A stretch of 64,000 nt of DNA, from contig OZ253666.1 of assembly GCA_965263305.1 (NCBI GenBank), positions 496,001 through 560,000 on the forward strand, given 5' to 3'. Positions 16,350 through 24,883 of this stretch are shown here, piece by piece. The translations under genes were made by a program, and so were the position numbers. Source of the DNA: MED-G105 sp965263305. Lineage in GTDB: Bacteria > Pseudomonadota > Alphaproteobacteria > Caulobacterales > Parvularculaceae. The notes under the pieces are model-generated. The model was not told the DNA's origin. It searched no databases and worked only from the letters and a program-made list of their open reading frames with translations. The stretch's first letter is position 1, and each line of letters begins with the position of its first letter.

Positions 16350-17093
16350 TTAGCTCGCCGTTAATGCCCCACCAGAATCGGGCAGATTTTCGGCCGCGTC
16401 GCTTGGAAAATCGAGGGTCATCACCACTTTTTCTTCATGAACGGCCGCCGAAACGGCCCCGCCCGCTCGGCGCGCGGCGACGCCTGCAAGATACAATGGG
16501 GCTTGCTTCGGCTTTAAATCCGCATCGTCGCCAGCAATCGCCTTAACTGTTTCTTCGTTCAAAAAGATGCGCGGTCCGACCGTTTCGACGCAAAAACTCT
16601 GTTCGCCCTCAGCCACTCTGGTCACCGTCACGACACCGCCGCGGGGCGCGCATTCGGAGGCGGCGTGGACCAACGCAAGCAGCGCTTTAACTTCCTCTTT
16701 CGAGCCGTACCCGGATGAAATACGCCAATCTAGGTCTGCCTTTGACGAGGCAAAGAGCCCTTGCAGTAGATCGCGCGCCTCATCATAGGGGAGCGTCGCC
16801 CCGACGCCGCCAGCCTGCCCGTAAGCAAGACGGGCGAACTTCAACAACGCCACCGCTTTTTCGGTGCTGGTTTTGATCAGATCGAGGGCGTCTTCACGCA
16901 TCTCCTCGTCCATTTCCGGATCACCCAGCACATCAAGGCCGGAGCTTAGCGCCCCCACAGGATTGACAAGATCATGGCAAAGCCGCGACGACATCAGAGC
17001 GGACATCCAGATTGCGTCCAATGGCGCCTCATTTTGGGAAGCCTCTTGCGTCGCGTCGGCAACGCTGTCGTCAAAAGCTTTTTCTGGGGTCAT
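16350..17093 (-). CDS. chpT: Histidine phosphotransferase ChpT
   Basis: ChpT passes phosphate from the hybrid kinase CckA to CtrA and CpdR, the core alphaproteobacterial cell-cycle relay. The 247-residue protein has the dimerisation/phosphotransfer helix SRLCHDLVNPVGALSSGLD with the phosphorylated His at position 40. The helix partner ends in FARLAYGQAGG, and a degenerate ATPase-like C-terminal domain follows. The first 25 residues are an acidic, low-complexity extension before the conserved core. The start ATG at 17093 has a GGAGG about 13 bases upstream, rather distant. It precedes the receiver-domain gene on the same strand. Confidence 0.92.
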   Translation of the reverse strand: MTPEKAFDDSVADATQEASQNEAPLDAIWMSALMSSRLCHDLVNPVGALSSGLDVLGDPEMDEEMREDALDLIKTSTEKAVALLKFARLAYGQAGGVGATLPYDEARDLLQGLFASSKADLDWRISSGYGSKEEVKALLALVHAASECAPRGGVVTVTRVAEGEQSFCVETVGPRIFLNEETVKAIAGDDADLKPKQAPLYLAGVAARRAGGAVSAAVHEEKVVMTLDFPSDAAENLPDSGGALTAS

Positions 17094-17186
17094 GATTGGG
17101 TTCGCGCCTCCGGTTAGATTGATCGAATTTTCTGTATGACAGATTCGCCCTGGTGGCGCGTCGGCACGGCGCTAATTCCATAAGAA

Positions 17187-17214
17187 AACCCCTTCTCCCA
17201 AAAGGAAGAAGGGG
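17187..17214 (-). terminator. Rho-independent terminator of the ydbH-ynbE-ydbL operon
   Basis: CCCCTTCT (17189-17196) pairs with AGAAGGGG (17207-17214). Read on the minus strand, the stem is followed by TTTTCTTA. It lies 38 bases after the ydbL stop and before chpT. Confidence 0.75.
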
Positions 17215-17251
17215 TCGGTCTTAAATCTTAAATATCCTCAGGATGGGCGTG

Positions 17252-17617
17252 TTACTTCTTCACCCATTCACCGCTGGAGTTCTGCACGCACTGACCGGGA
17301 GACGCCTGGTTGATGAGGCGTTCCGCCGTTAGCGTCGCGGTATCCTCGATCGTAACGCCGTTGCGCTCGGCAAGACGTGCATAGGCCGCTTTGCGTTGCT
17401 GGTTGACACTAGCGACCTCGCGGCGCAACGCCGCGTCCGCCCGGGCAGAGTCAATCACGCCCAAATAGCCGTCATTCCGCTCACCAACAATACATTCATC
17501 TTTAGCCGCCTCAATGGCCGGTGTCGCGGCGAAAGCCACCGACATCAACCCCGTGACAACAGCCGCCAGGGCCGCGATGATCGTTTTTGGAAAAAGTTTT
17601 AAAGACATATCGTTCAT
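17252..17617 (-). CDS. ydbL: YdbL family periplasmic protein (DUF1318)
   Basis: This 121-residue exported protein has a signal peptide (hydrophobic core IIAALAAVVTGLMSVAFA, cleavage after AFA near residue 30). The mature domain has the DUF1318 pattern: GERNDGYLGVI, a helical Ala/Arg-rich stretch with VNQQRKAAYARLAE, and the C-terminal PGQCVQNSSGEWVKK. In E. coli YdbL works with YdbH and YnbE, probably preventing or adjusting YnbE multimer contact with YdbH in lipid transport across the periplasm. The gene follows ynbE by 17 bases. Two Cys (near 42 and the C-terminus) may form a disulfide. Confidence 0.9.
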   Translation of the reverse strand: MNDMSLKLFPKTIIAALAAVVTGLMSVAFAATPAIEAAKDECIVGERNDGYLGVIDSARADAALRREVASVNQQRKAAYARLAERNGVTIEDTATLTAERLINQASPGQCVQNSSGEWVKK

Positions 17618-17634
17618 CCGTTCTCGAAGAATGA

Positions 17635-17865
17635 TTAGAAAATATCGGGGTTTTCTGCGATGAGATCGTCGATCTCGCGCTCAAGCTTGACGCGCACTTC
17701 CCCGGAAACATTGACATTTAAATTGATTTCGATCGGCTCGTCTGGCGCTTCGACTTTAACGGTAGCGCAAGCCGTCGCCCCCGTCGCGAGCATCAAGAAA
17801 ACGCCCGCGGAAAACGCATGTTGAGGTGATCGCCGGTCGATCAATCGGTGAGTAAATTGGTTCAT
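17635..17865 (-). CDS. ynbE: YnbE family outer-membrane lipoprotein
   Basis: The 76-residue protein matches YnbE: a lipoprotein signal with the putative lipidated Cys33 (TGATAC), then the conserved PDEPIEINLNVNV strand and a helical end EREIDDLIAENPDIF. YnbE is an outer-membrane lipoprotein thought to extend the beta-groove of YdbH so that lipids can reach the outer membrane. The N-terminal 20 residues before the hydrophobic core are longer than usual. An internal ATG (Met25) would give a short signal only, so the start at 17865 with GGAGGGGG upstream is kept. It sits between ydbH and ydbL. Confidence 0.9.
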   Translation of the reverse strand: MNQFTHRLIDRRSPQHAFSAGVFLMLATGATACATVKVEAPDEPIEINLNVNVSGEVRVKLEREIDDLIAENPDIF

Positions 17866-17986
17866 ATCTGGAAGTGCCCCCTCCTATTTGAGCCTTTGAT
17901 TGACCCGAACACTAGCATTAACGACCGTCGGTTCAAAGGGCGATTACGTGTCACGGATATGGTGAAACAAAGGCGCGCCACAAGCC

Positions 17987-20920
17987 CTATTCGGTTTTTC
18001 GGCGTTCTTGCTCGGCCAATTCTTCTAAGGTCAACTCGATATTGTTGATGGCGTTGATTTGCTCAATCAGGCGTAAGAGCGGCGCTTTGACGGTGACCTT
18101 ATAGATAAAAGGCAAGGCCACAGGCTCTTTTATCCGAGGGTCATCGAGCTGAACGACGCTGGTACCCTCGAAGTTAATCCCAAAAATCAGATCCCCATCT
18201 AAGCGTCCGTCGATGGTCGCGCTTAACGTTTCGTAGGAAATCTCCCGCAGCGCGCTGAATGCGAGATTCGTATCACCCCCCTCGCTCACGGATGCTTGGG
18301 ATGAGACCGCTTGTGAAACTGCGCCGGTATAGCGAATAACCCCGGGACCAACGGCTTTTAGAACGCCGCCCTCAATGCTCGCAATGCCGTCATCGACTAC
18401 CAATGGCAAAACGCCCTCAATGACGCCCTCCCCAGAGAGCCCTTCAACATTGACGAAGGCAAGGAGCTGTTTGAGATCAACATCCGCCGCTTGCAATCGG
18501 GTTGTCGCGGCCCCGCCCGTCAACGGACTAACAGAGTCGTAAGCGCCAATCGTCCCGCCAAACCAAGGAAATTCCGCATGCACAACTTTTAGCGTATCAT
18601 CGCCCGGCAGTTCAAATCGAACGACGCCATTCTCCAGCTTCAAGGCATCAAGATCAACAAGGCCGATATCGATCCGCTGCTCGCCTTCGGTCGCAGCCGG
18701 CAACAAACTCTTCAACCGAATAGCGCCCTTTACGCCGCCGGTTTTCGTAACCGCAAGGCCAGGGCCCCCAAAGGATAAATCGGAAAATCCAATCTCACCG
18801 CTTGACGTTACCTCATCAGTATCCCAATCAAAACGAAAGGCAGCCGCGCCGCCTCCCTCTGCATCAAAAATAATACCCTGGGCGAGAGGCGTTAAATTCA
18901 CGGGCTGCAGGCCATCGACCGAGAACAAGAGATCGTCGGCGTGATATTCTGCAAAGCCGCGCCCTGTATCCACCACGTGAACGCCGCGCCCCTTACCCAA
19001 CTCGTAACCCTTTTGACCACTGCGCCCCAATGACCATGCGCTGTATGTAAATGACAACGTATCGTCGGCGAGGCGGCCTGAACCATCAACAAGAACAGGC
19101 GCAGCGAGAGGGTTTTTTCCAGTCTGGTCAATTCGCGTTTTGTCGAGGGTCATATCGGCTGTCAGCGCAGGCCCTTCGAGCTGCGCCGTCATGGACCCGT
19201 GGATCGTGGAAAAGACCAGCGCTTCGTTGAACACCACCCGACCATCGCTAAACAGCGCCGAAACATTGGATGTTTCTTCGTCAGGAAGGTAGGTGGCATC
19301 CAGTAAAATGTCGGGCGGCGCACCGGTCAATAACGTTTGGCCCAGGCGAAAAAACCCACGCTTCGTCTTCATTTCAGCGCGAACCCTGGCCGATGGCGCG
19401 TCCGCCCAATTGGCCACCAATAATGGCCCACCTTCGGCGCACGCATCCGCATCCCAAATAGACGCCGCTAGATCTTCGCTGACAATCCGAAAGCGGCCTT
19501 TATCGAAATGGATGCACCCTTCGCCGTCGGAGCCAATGGCAAGGCGCCCCTCCGACACCGACAACGACACTGAACTCGCCAGGCGTGTCTCAGCATCTTG
19601 AACAAGCATCCGGCCGACTGAGGCGCTTTTCACAACCGCCTTCGCGTCCAGAATGCCCGTGAATGTTGATTGGTCGCCTTCGCCGCCAAATTTGATCGAG
19701 GACGGGCCTAAAGACACGCCAGCCAAGGTTTGCTCCGTCACCGCCCCATCGACATCGAGCGTCCAACGGGCGCCGTCGGCTGAGAACGCCGACACGCCAA
19801 AGCGCGCCTGTGACGGCCCGGAAAGATCGAGCTGCATGGCGAGGCGTTGTCCATCGGCTGATAGGTCAAATAGCGGGTCGCCATCGATCGTCGGGGTTGG
19901 TGAACCCGGCGTTTGGTCAGGATCAATCGATGACAGCGTCAATCGATCGCCACGATCAGTGGTCAGAATAAATGGGCCGTGGGGTAATGATATTGTCGCC
20001 GCTGCCGGCGTCGCCTCAAAACGAACGGCGCCAGAAAGGGATATCGTGGAAATCGCCCCGCCGGGCAGGGCTTTCAAAGCATCGAGCGCCACCGCGTCCA
20101 AAAGCGGGGATCCAGCGGCGTTCTGCGGCGCCATCGTCACGGACGCCAACCGCACCGTGGCGGTCGTTTCTGTTTTGAAGAGATCGCCGGTTTCCAAAAC
20201 TTTCGTCCAATTGGCAATGTCGCCATCAACCGTCGCATCAAGCCCTTCAATGGCGGCGCCCGCGATATCGATGTCGCCGGTCAGCGCCACGGCAAATGTG
20301 GCGGCCCCGTCCCCCACGATAGCGAGACGCCCAGTTCCGACTAAATTGCTCACCCCAATATCATCGAGCCCGGCCGCCGGCGCCGATAGAACCGCGTCGA
20401 ACTCACCGCCATCGGCTGGTTCAAATTTCCCGGTCAGGGTACTTTTCGCGGAGCCACGAGGCGTTTCAACAACGGCGATTAAATCGCGGATCGTAACAAC
20501 GCCAATGGGGATGTCGGCGAGAGAAAAGGTTGAGGGCCCCGATTGCTTGGCGTTATCGCCAGCGAAGGCCGTGGGCAGTTGCAATCGCCCTTGTTCATCT
20601 ACCTTCGCCATCACGGTGCCCGGGCCGATGACAATGCTGTCCAGCCGCTTAGACCGAAGAAGTGTTTTCCAGTCAAAGCGCGCCTCTAGATAGTCCATAT
20701 CGACCGTCGTCGTCGCGCCAGCGCGCGCTTTCAGCGATGACAGGATAATCTTCTCCCCGTCGACCGCCTCAACGTTCACGCCAACATCATCGAAGCCGGC
20801 ATTGCGCAAGACGTGGCCCGCCGCCATTTCGATGAGAGGCGCGCGAAAGACCACAACGGCGCCAATCATCGCCCCGAGGACAATGATAAGCGCTGCCAGA
20901 AACAATAAGAACCGCCGCAT
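17987..20920 (-). CDS. ydbH: YdbH family AsmA-like intermembrane lipid transport protein
   Basis: YdbH, TamB and YhdP are redundant bridge-like proteins that carry phospholipids from inner to outer membrane in E. coli. This 977-residue homologue has one N-terminal transmembrane helix (about 3-26, LLFLAALIIVLGAMIGAVVVF). A long beta-rich periplasmic region follows with repeated short strands and GEG/DGD turns, and the C-terminal YdbH pattern (LSGEGVIEGVLPLVVDDG, then IRYTGAV and FEGTSVVQL, ending with helix and basic residues). It is about 100 residues longer than E. coli YdbH. The gene order ydbH-ynbE-ydbL matches E. coli, which supports the assignment strongly. Start ATG at 20920. Confidence 0.9.
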   Translation of the reverse strand: MRRFLLFLAALIIVLGAMIGAVVVFRAPLIEMAAGHVLRNAGFDDVGVNVEAVDGEKIILSSLKARAGATTTVDMDYLEARFDWKTLLRSKRLDSIVIGPGTVMAKVDEQGRLQLPTAFAGDNAKQSGPSTFSLADIPIGVVTIRDLIAVVETPRGSAKSTLTGKFEPADGGEFDAVLSAPAAGLDDIGVSNLVGTGRLAIVGDGAATFAVALTGDIDIAGAAIEGLDATVDGDIANWTKVLETGDLFKTETTATVRLASVTMAPQNAAGSPLLDAVALDALKALPGGAISTISLSGAVRFEATPAAATISLPHGPFILTTDRGDRLTLSSIDPDQTPGSPTPTIDGDPLFDLSADGQRLAMQLDLSGPSQARFGVSAFSADGARWTLDVDGAVTEQTLAGVSLGPSSIKFGGEGDQSTFTGILDAKAVVKSASVGRMLVQDAETRLASSVSLSVSEGRLAIGSDGEGCIHFDKGRFRIVSEDLAASIWDADACAEGGPLLVANWADAPSARVRAEMKTKRGFFRLGQTLLTGAPPDILLDATYLPDEETSNVSALFSDGRVVFNEALVFSTIHGSMTAQLEGPALTADMTLDKTRIDQTGKNPLAAPVLVDGSGRLADDTLSFTYSAWSLGRSGQKGYELGKGRGVHVVDTGRGFAEYHADDLLFSVDGLQPVNLTPLAQGIIFDAEGGGAAAFRFDWDTDEVTSSGEIGFSDLSFGGPGLAVTKTGGVKGAIRLKSLLPAATEGEQRIDIGLVDLDALKLENGVVRFELPGDDTLKVVHAEFPWFGGTIGAYDSVSPLTGGAATTRLQAADVDLKQLLAFVNVEGLSGEGVIEGVLPLVVDDGIASIEGGVLKAVGPGVIRYTGAVSQAVSSQASVSEGGDTNLAFSALREISYETLSATIDGRLDGDLIFGINFEGTSVVQLDDPRIKEPVALPFIYKVTVKAPLLRLIEQINAINNIELTLEELAEQERRKTE

Positions 20921-21256
20921 GCCGGCTTTCCCCGCCTTTGAATTTCGCCCTTTCGGCCCCCGTCATCATATTACCATTTAACGATGACTTTTAATCTTGC
21001 CGAAAATTGCCTCAGAAAGCGAGGCGTGGCATTAAGGTTATGGACTGAATATCACTTCCCATTCGCGGCGAATAAGGGTTGATTCGCGCCTCTCCCGGTG
21101 ACCATCGCCCTTTGAAATGCTGAGTCAGACGCCAGAATGAACGCGCATCGGCGTAAAGCTTGCAGTTGAGAGCCTGCAGTTGGCGACCTTGTCGTTTAGA
21201 AAAATCGCCTCTCTGTTTAATGGGGCGGAAAAGATAGTACGGACTATGTAGCGCTT
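20921..21256. other. 336-base divergent promoter region between ydbH and the M23 peptidase gene
   Basis: No gene is visible. For ydbH, a TAATAT -10-like box lies at 20968-20973 on the minus strand, without a clear -35. On the plus strand the hexamer CAGTTG occurs twice, about 14 bases apart, near 21165-21182. Nothing else stands out. Confidence 0.35.
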
Positions 21257-22966
21257 ATGCCGATCGATGGTTATTCGCAGTCTTATGAGGCGTTGTCTGA
21301 AACAGCCTCATCAACACATAAACGAGCGTTTCTTGCCGCGACAGCGTTTCTTGGCGTTTTCGCCAGCGGGCTCGGCGCGATTTGGCTTGCGGCGTCATCG
21401 GTGGACGCCAATGGACCGGAAACGATCGCCGCATCACCCGCTCAAAGCGCGCTTTCGGCCACGACGGCGTCGATTGATCCCCCTTTGGCGGATCGGGCTG
21501 CACCTGCCTCCGTCCAAGCTTCCGCTGACGCCTCACCTCCGGCCGCCGCGGCTCAAGCCTCCCTCGCTCCCAATCTTGGACCAAGTCTTGGATCCCGCCG
21601 TCAAGAAACGGCGGATATTGGTCGGGCCCCAGCGATCGGCGCCTCAATTCCCGCGCAGCTAGGCTTTTCAAAAAACGCCTCCGCCTCGGCCGATACGCTT
21701 TTAAACACAGCTCCATTATCGGCCCGGCTTGTCCGTGACATTCCCTCGGTTCAAAACCAGGTGCGCGTCACGCTCGGCAAAGGGGAGACGATTGTCGACG
21801 CGTTAAAAGCGGCTGGCGTCCGCGCAGGCGACCGTCATCGCGCCGCCAACGCTCTCGGCAAGCACGAAAACCTAAGACGCCTACGCGTCGGTCAGGAATT
21901 TGTTCTGACGACAGCCGTTCCTAATCGCACCTTGTTCGAACTGGAAGCCACCTTAGACCAGTCTAACGATACGCCTGATCTGCACCTCATCGCTTTGGAA
22001 TATAAGCCGGACCCGGAAAACCGCGTTTTCCTCAATCGCGAGGTGCAAGATTTCTCCTTTGATAAAACGCCCGTCGCGATCACCACACGGCATTTGGCGC
22101 TGGAAGGTCAGATCGATGGCAGCCTATACGTCTCCGCCAAAGCCCTTGGCGCGACGGATAAATCCATTATCGAATTAGCGAATTTGTTCGCCTACGATGT
22201 TGATTTCCAACGTGAGATTTTCGGCGGGGACGAATTCGAAGCCGTCGTCGAGATGAAATATGACGATGAAGGCGCCCTCGTCTCCTCCGGCGATATTCTT
22301 TACGCCCGCCTGAAATGGCGTGGACAGAATAAAGAAAAGGGATATTACCGCTTCCTTGCCAAGAATGGCGGCGCTAAAGCCGATTATTTTGACGGCGCGG
22401 GCCAAAGCGCCAAACGCCTTTTGATGAAAACGCCCATCGATGGGGCGCGACTATCCTCCGGGTTCGGCACACGGAAACACCCGATCCTTGGATATCGAAA
22501 GGCCCATAAGGGCGTTGACTTTGCGGCACGGCGCGGCACCCCCGTTTACGCCGCTGGCGACGGCGTGATTGTTCGCGCCAATCGGTACGGATCTTTCGGA
22601 AACTACGTGAAGATCCGCCACGCCAATGGATATGAAACCGCCTACGCCCATTTGAATGGTTTCCGCAAAGGCATCCGCAAGGGCAAGCGCGTGGAGCAAG
22701 GCGATGTGATCGCCTATGTTGGCTCGACGGGCCGTTCCACCGGTCCCCACCTCCACTATGAGGTGCATAAGAACGGCAAGGCGGTAAACCCGCAACGCCT
22801 AAAAATCGCGACGGGCGTCGCGTTGAAGGGCGCAGATTTGGACAAGTTCAAAAAAATCCGTGATGAGATTGACGCCCTGCGAGTTGAGGACGGTCAGCCA
22901 ATTGGCGAGGCCCCGGCCGTCGTTGCGGAAGACGACGCCGCCGCAACGAATGAAACGGCGCTTTAA
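21257..22966 (+). CDS. M23 family peptidoglycan endopeptidase, membrane-anchored
   Basis: The 569-residue protein has a cytosolic N-terminus, one transmembrane helix (about 22-46) and a low-complexity Ala/Ser/Pro linker (50-160). An OapA/LysM-like region follows (VTLGKGETIVDALKAAGV, about 175-260). The LytM/M23 domain (about 400-520) has the zinc motifs HKGVDFAA and HLHYEVH, with AHLNG between them. All expected zinc ligands are present, so it is probably an active DD-endopeptidase cutting peptidoglycan cross-links during growth or division. A C-terminal acidic tail follows. The ATG at 21257 has only a weak ribosome site. Confidence 0.93.
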   Translation: MPIDGYSQSYEALSETASSTHKRAFLAATAFLGVFASGLGAIWLAASSVDANGPETIAASPAQSALSATTASIDPPLADRAAPASVQASADASPPAAAAQASLAPNLGPSLGSRRQETADIGRAPAIGASIPAQLGFSKNASASADTLLNTAPLSARLVRDIPSVQNQVRVTLGKGETIVDALKAAGVRAGDRHRAANALGKHENLRRLRVGQEFVLTTAVPNRTLFELEATLDQSNDTPDLHLIALEYKPDPENRVFLNREVQDFSFDKTPVAITTRHLALEGQIDGSLYVSAKALGATDKSIIELANLFAYDVDFQREIFGGDEFEAVVEMKYDDEGALVSSGDILYARLKWRGQNKEKGYYRFLAKNGGAKADYFDGAGQSAKRLLMKTPIDGARLSSGFGTRKHPILGYRKAHKGVDFAARRGTPVYAAGDGVIVRANRYGSFGNYVKIRHANGYETAYAHLNGFRKGIRKGKRVEQGDVIAYVGSTGRSTGPHLHYEVHKNGKAVNPQRLKIATGVALKGADLDKFKKIRDEIDALRVEDGQPIGEAPAVVAEDDAAATNETAL

Positions 22967-23006
22967 AACAAACATCACTGTCCAAGACGGTTAGAACGCA
23001 AAAAAA

Positions 23007-23029
23007 CGCCGGCGAAAAAAACGCCGGCG
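23007..23029 (-). terminator. Terminator of the DM13/membrane protein operon
   Basis: CGCCGGCG occurs at 23007-23014 and 23022-23029; because the octamer is self-complementary, the copies form an 8-bp stem with a 7-A loop. On the minus strand it is followed by a run of T, so it should end the minus-strand transcript (genes at 23077-23892). It also lies just after the converging M23 gene. Confidence 0.8.
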
Positions 23030-23076
23030 CTTTGATCAGATACCGAAAAAACAACTAGGATGAAGAGCTAGGACGG

Positions 23077-23433
23077 CTAAGCCCCGCTTTCCTCGCCAGT
23101 ATTAGGGTTCGTCAGGAGCACCACAACGATCACGGCGACCCCAATCACCAAATAGAAAATCTTGGTGAGCCCCTCAAATCCGAACAAAAACGGCGCCGCG
23201 ACCAGAACAAGAGCGGCGACAAAGTCGATAATGAGATGGACACTAAACGGTAGCAATTTGCGGGCAGACAAAGAATAGTCCGTAATTAAACTATAAACGA
23301 AAAGCCCGACACCGCCCGCAAGAGCGAGATACTGAGCAATCCCCTCAAAACCGAGCACAAACGGCCCGGCAATGAGGGTTATCGCGACAGCGTAATCGAG
23401 AAACCCGTGTACGGAGGCTGGAATAAAGCGCAT
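23077..23433 (-). CDS. Four-helix SPW-repeat-like membrane protein
   Basis: The 118-residue protein has two similar halves. Each has a His-x3-Asp motif (VHGFLDYAVAITL; VHLIIDFVAALVL), then APF/GPF and a GFEG turn, giving four hydrophobic helices. This internal duplication resembles the SPW-repeat family of small integral membrane proteins, whose function is unknown. The gene lies 21 bases after the DM13 gene on the same strand, before a shared terminator. Both are divergent from a TetR-type regulator, so they are probably co-regulated. Confidence 0.7.
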   Translation of the reverse strand: MRFIPASVHGFLDYAVAITLIAGPFVLGFEGIAQYLALAGGVGLFVYSLITDYSLSARKLLPFSVHLIIDFVAALVLVAAPFLFGFEGLTKIFYLVIGVAVIVVVLLTNPNTGEESGA

Positions 23434-23454
23434 GATGACATCCTTTTATTTTTT

Positions 23455-23892
23455 TTATTCGCCAGTTTTTAGCGACGCGACACCAAGTGGGACGCTAAAT
23501 TTCGAACACCAGACATAGAATTCATCAAAATCGGCCGGATTGATGGATGCCGGGATTTCATAAACTTGCAGACCATTGTTTGATTTTAGCGGCGTGAATT
23601 CGGTTGTCTTCACAAAGCCGTCCTTACCAAAGCCCAAGGATGGTTCCGGTGCGCCATCAAGGCTGAAATTGCCTTCTAAGACAGCGACATACCCTGAAGA
23701 CGTTTTTAGGATTGAGACGCCGCCTGTGGTGATGTGGTCACTGCGGCCTTCAAAAACACCGGCTTGCACAACGCTTGTCGCGGCGGCGTTCGTCGCGACT
23801 GAAGAAGCCTCAGTTTTTTCTGCAAACGCAGCATTGCTGATCGAAAGTGTCGTCGCGGCCGCGCAAGCGACCAAAAAAGATTTTTTGAACAT
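23455..23892 (-). CDS. Exported DM13 domain protein
   Basis: This 145-residue protein has a signal peptide (MFKKSFLVACAAATTLSISN, cleavage after AFA near residue 24). A DM13 domain (about 48-142) includes GVFEGRSDHITTGGVSILK, VAVLEGNFSLDGAPEPSLGF and the C-terminal YVWCSKFSVPLGVASL with the conserved Cys. DM13 domains are proposed to act in electron transfer or redox. It leads a two-gene unit with the SPW-like protein and is divergent from the TetR regulator across a 133-base spacer that holds two matching palindromes. Confidence 0.88.
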   Translation of the reverse strand: MFKKSFLVACAAATTLSISNAAFAEKTEASSVATNAAATSVVQAGVFEGRSDHITTGGVSILKTSSGYVAVLEGNFSLDGAPEPSLGFGKDGFVKTTEFTPLKSNNGLQVYEIPASINPADFDEFYVWCSKFSVPLGVASLKTGE

Positions 23893-23935
23893 CGTGGTAT
23901 CCTCAACGTGATTGGTTGTTAGAATTCAAATTGTG

Positions 23936-23988
23936 GACCATTTGGTCCTCAATTGGTTATGCATATGTAGCAGCAAGACCGAATGGTC
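23936..23988. promoter_or_regulatory. Two TetR-type operator palindromes in the DM13/tetR intergenic region
   Basis: GGACCA-TT-TGGTCC spans 23935-23948 (perfect 6-bp arms). A related palindrome, GACC-GAAT-GGTC, spans 23977-23988. The two 12-bp cores share GACC/GGTC arms and are 41 bases apart, near four helical turns. Position between the regulator gene and its divergent neighbours suggests they bind the TetR protein encoded at 24026. Confidence 0.65.
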
Positions 23989-24025
23989 AAATAACGAAAC
24001 AATCACTTAGGCGTGAGGACTAACG

Positions 24026-24631
24026 ATGGCGCGAACAAGAGAGTTTAATGAATCGGACGCCCTAAACGCATTAAAGGACGTCTTTTGGCGCAAAGGGTTT
24101 GAAGGCGCTTCCTATGACGATCTGATGACGGCGACTAAACTCGGCAAGGGAAGTCTCTACGCCGCTTTTGGCGATAAGCGCTCGGTATATCTACGGTCGT
24201 TGAACGCCTACATCTCACAAGAAGTGGAAGCCGCTGTCCTGTTGCTCAATGGTCAGAGCGTTGGTCGGCAAAAAACAGGAAAAGCGCGGATCAACGCACT
24301 GTTGACCACTGTCATTGATGAGGTTGAGGAGCGCGGTGATCGCAAGGGGTGCTTTCTTTGTAACGCCGCCGTGGATCTCGCTCCCTTTGATAAAAATGTG
24401 GAAGCGGTCACCTTGCACGGTTTTGACCGTATGCGGAAAGGGTTCATGACCGCCCTCCAGGAATGCGCGCCAGATGTTTCGATGAATGCGGTCCCAAAAC
24501 CGTCACAAGAGATAAAGATGAGGGCGGAAAACCTCTTAGCCGTTTACTTTGGTATGCGTGTTATGGCGAAAGGCGGCGCATCTGTCGCTCAATTGACGCT
24601 ATCTAAAAAGGCCGCAATCGCGCAATTGTAG
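24026..24631 (+). CDS. TetR/AcrR family transcriptional regulator
   Basis: The 201-residue regulator has a TetR DNA-binding domain (about 5-60): ALKDVFWRKGFEGASYDDLM, TATKLGKGSLYAAFGDKRSVYLRSL. The C-terminal ligand-binding domain (70-200) contains a GCFLCNAAVDLAP motif common in the AcrR-type subgroup. The two cysteines there might sense electrophiles, but this is speculation. It is divergent from the DM13 and SPW-like genes, and the shared spacer has a pair of palindromes fit for a TetR dimer. The ligand is unknown. Confidence 0.93.
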   Translation: MARTREFNESDALNALKDVFWRKGFEGASYDDLMTATKLGKGSLYAAFGDKRSVYLRSLNAYISQEVEAAVLLLNGQSVGRQKTGKARINALLTTVIDEVEERGDRKGCFLCNAAVDLAPFDKNVEAVTLHGFDRMRKGFMTALQECAPDVSMNAVPKPSQEIKMRAENLLAVYFGMRVMAKGGASVAQLTLSKKAAIAQL

Positions 24632-24655
24632 ATCAAAGCGCTGAACGCGTCGGCC

Positions 24656-24862
24656 CTAATGACCGCGCGTTATATCGCGCCGCACTTCCTCAAGAAGGGT
24701 GTCTAAATCCACATCTCCGCCCGCTTGTTCCTCCAACCGCTGACGTAAACGATGAGGAAGCGCGCGCGGATTGAGGGCGTTCGGATCTAAAGGGCCGTCA
24801 GCACCCATAGCGTCTTTAATCATGTCCTTCAGTATACGTCTTTTTTCATCTTCCAGGCTCAT
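24656..24862 (-). CDS. Small hypothetical protein downstream of clpB
   Basis: I do not recognise this 68-residue soluble protein. It is highly charged and helical (MSLEDEKRRILKDMI, EVRRDITRGH), with no cysteines or membrane segments. It has a strong ribosome site (GGAGGCGAGGG before ATG 24862) and follows clpB by 21 bases on the same strand, so it is probably co-transcribed and heat-inducible. It overlaps no better candidate. It might be an adaptor or chaperone accessory, but that is only context. Confidence 0.65.
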   Translation of the reverse strand: MSLEDEKRRILKDMIKDAMGADGPLDPNALNPRALPHRLRQRLEEQAGGDVDLDTLLEEVRRDITRGH

Positions 24863-24883
24863 ACCCTCGCCTCCGGTTTTTCG

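Noticed and set aside
20985..21010. CtrA site (TTAA-N7-TTAA) upstream of ydbH
   Set aside because: A near match (TTAA, 7 bases, TTTT) lacks the second TTAA, so it was not called.
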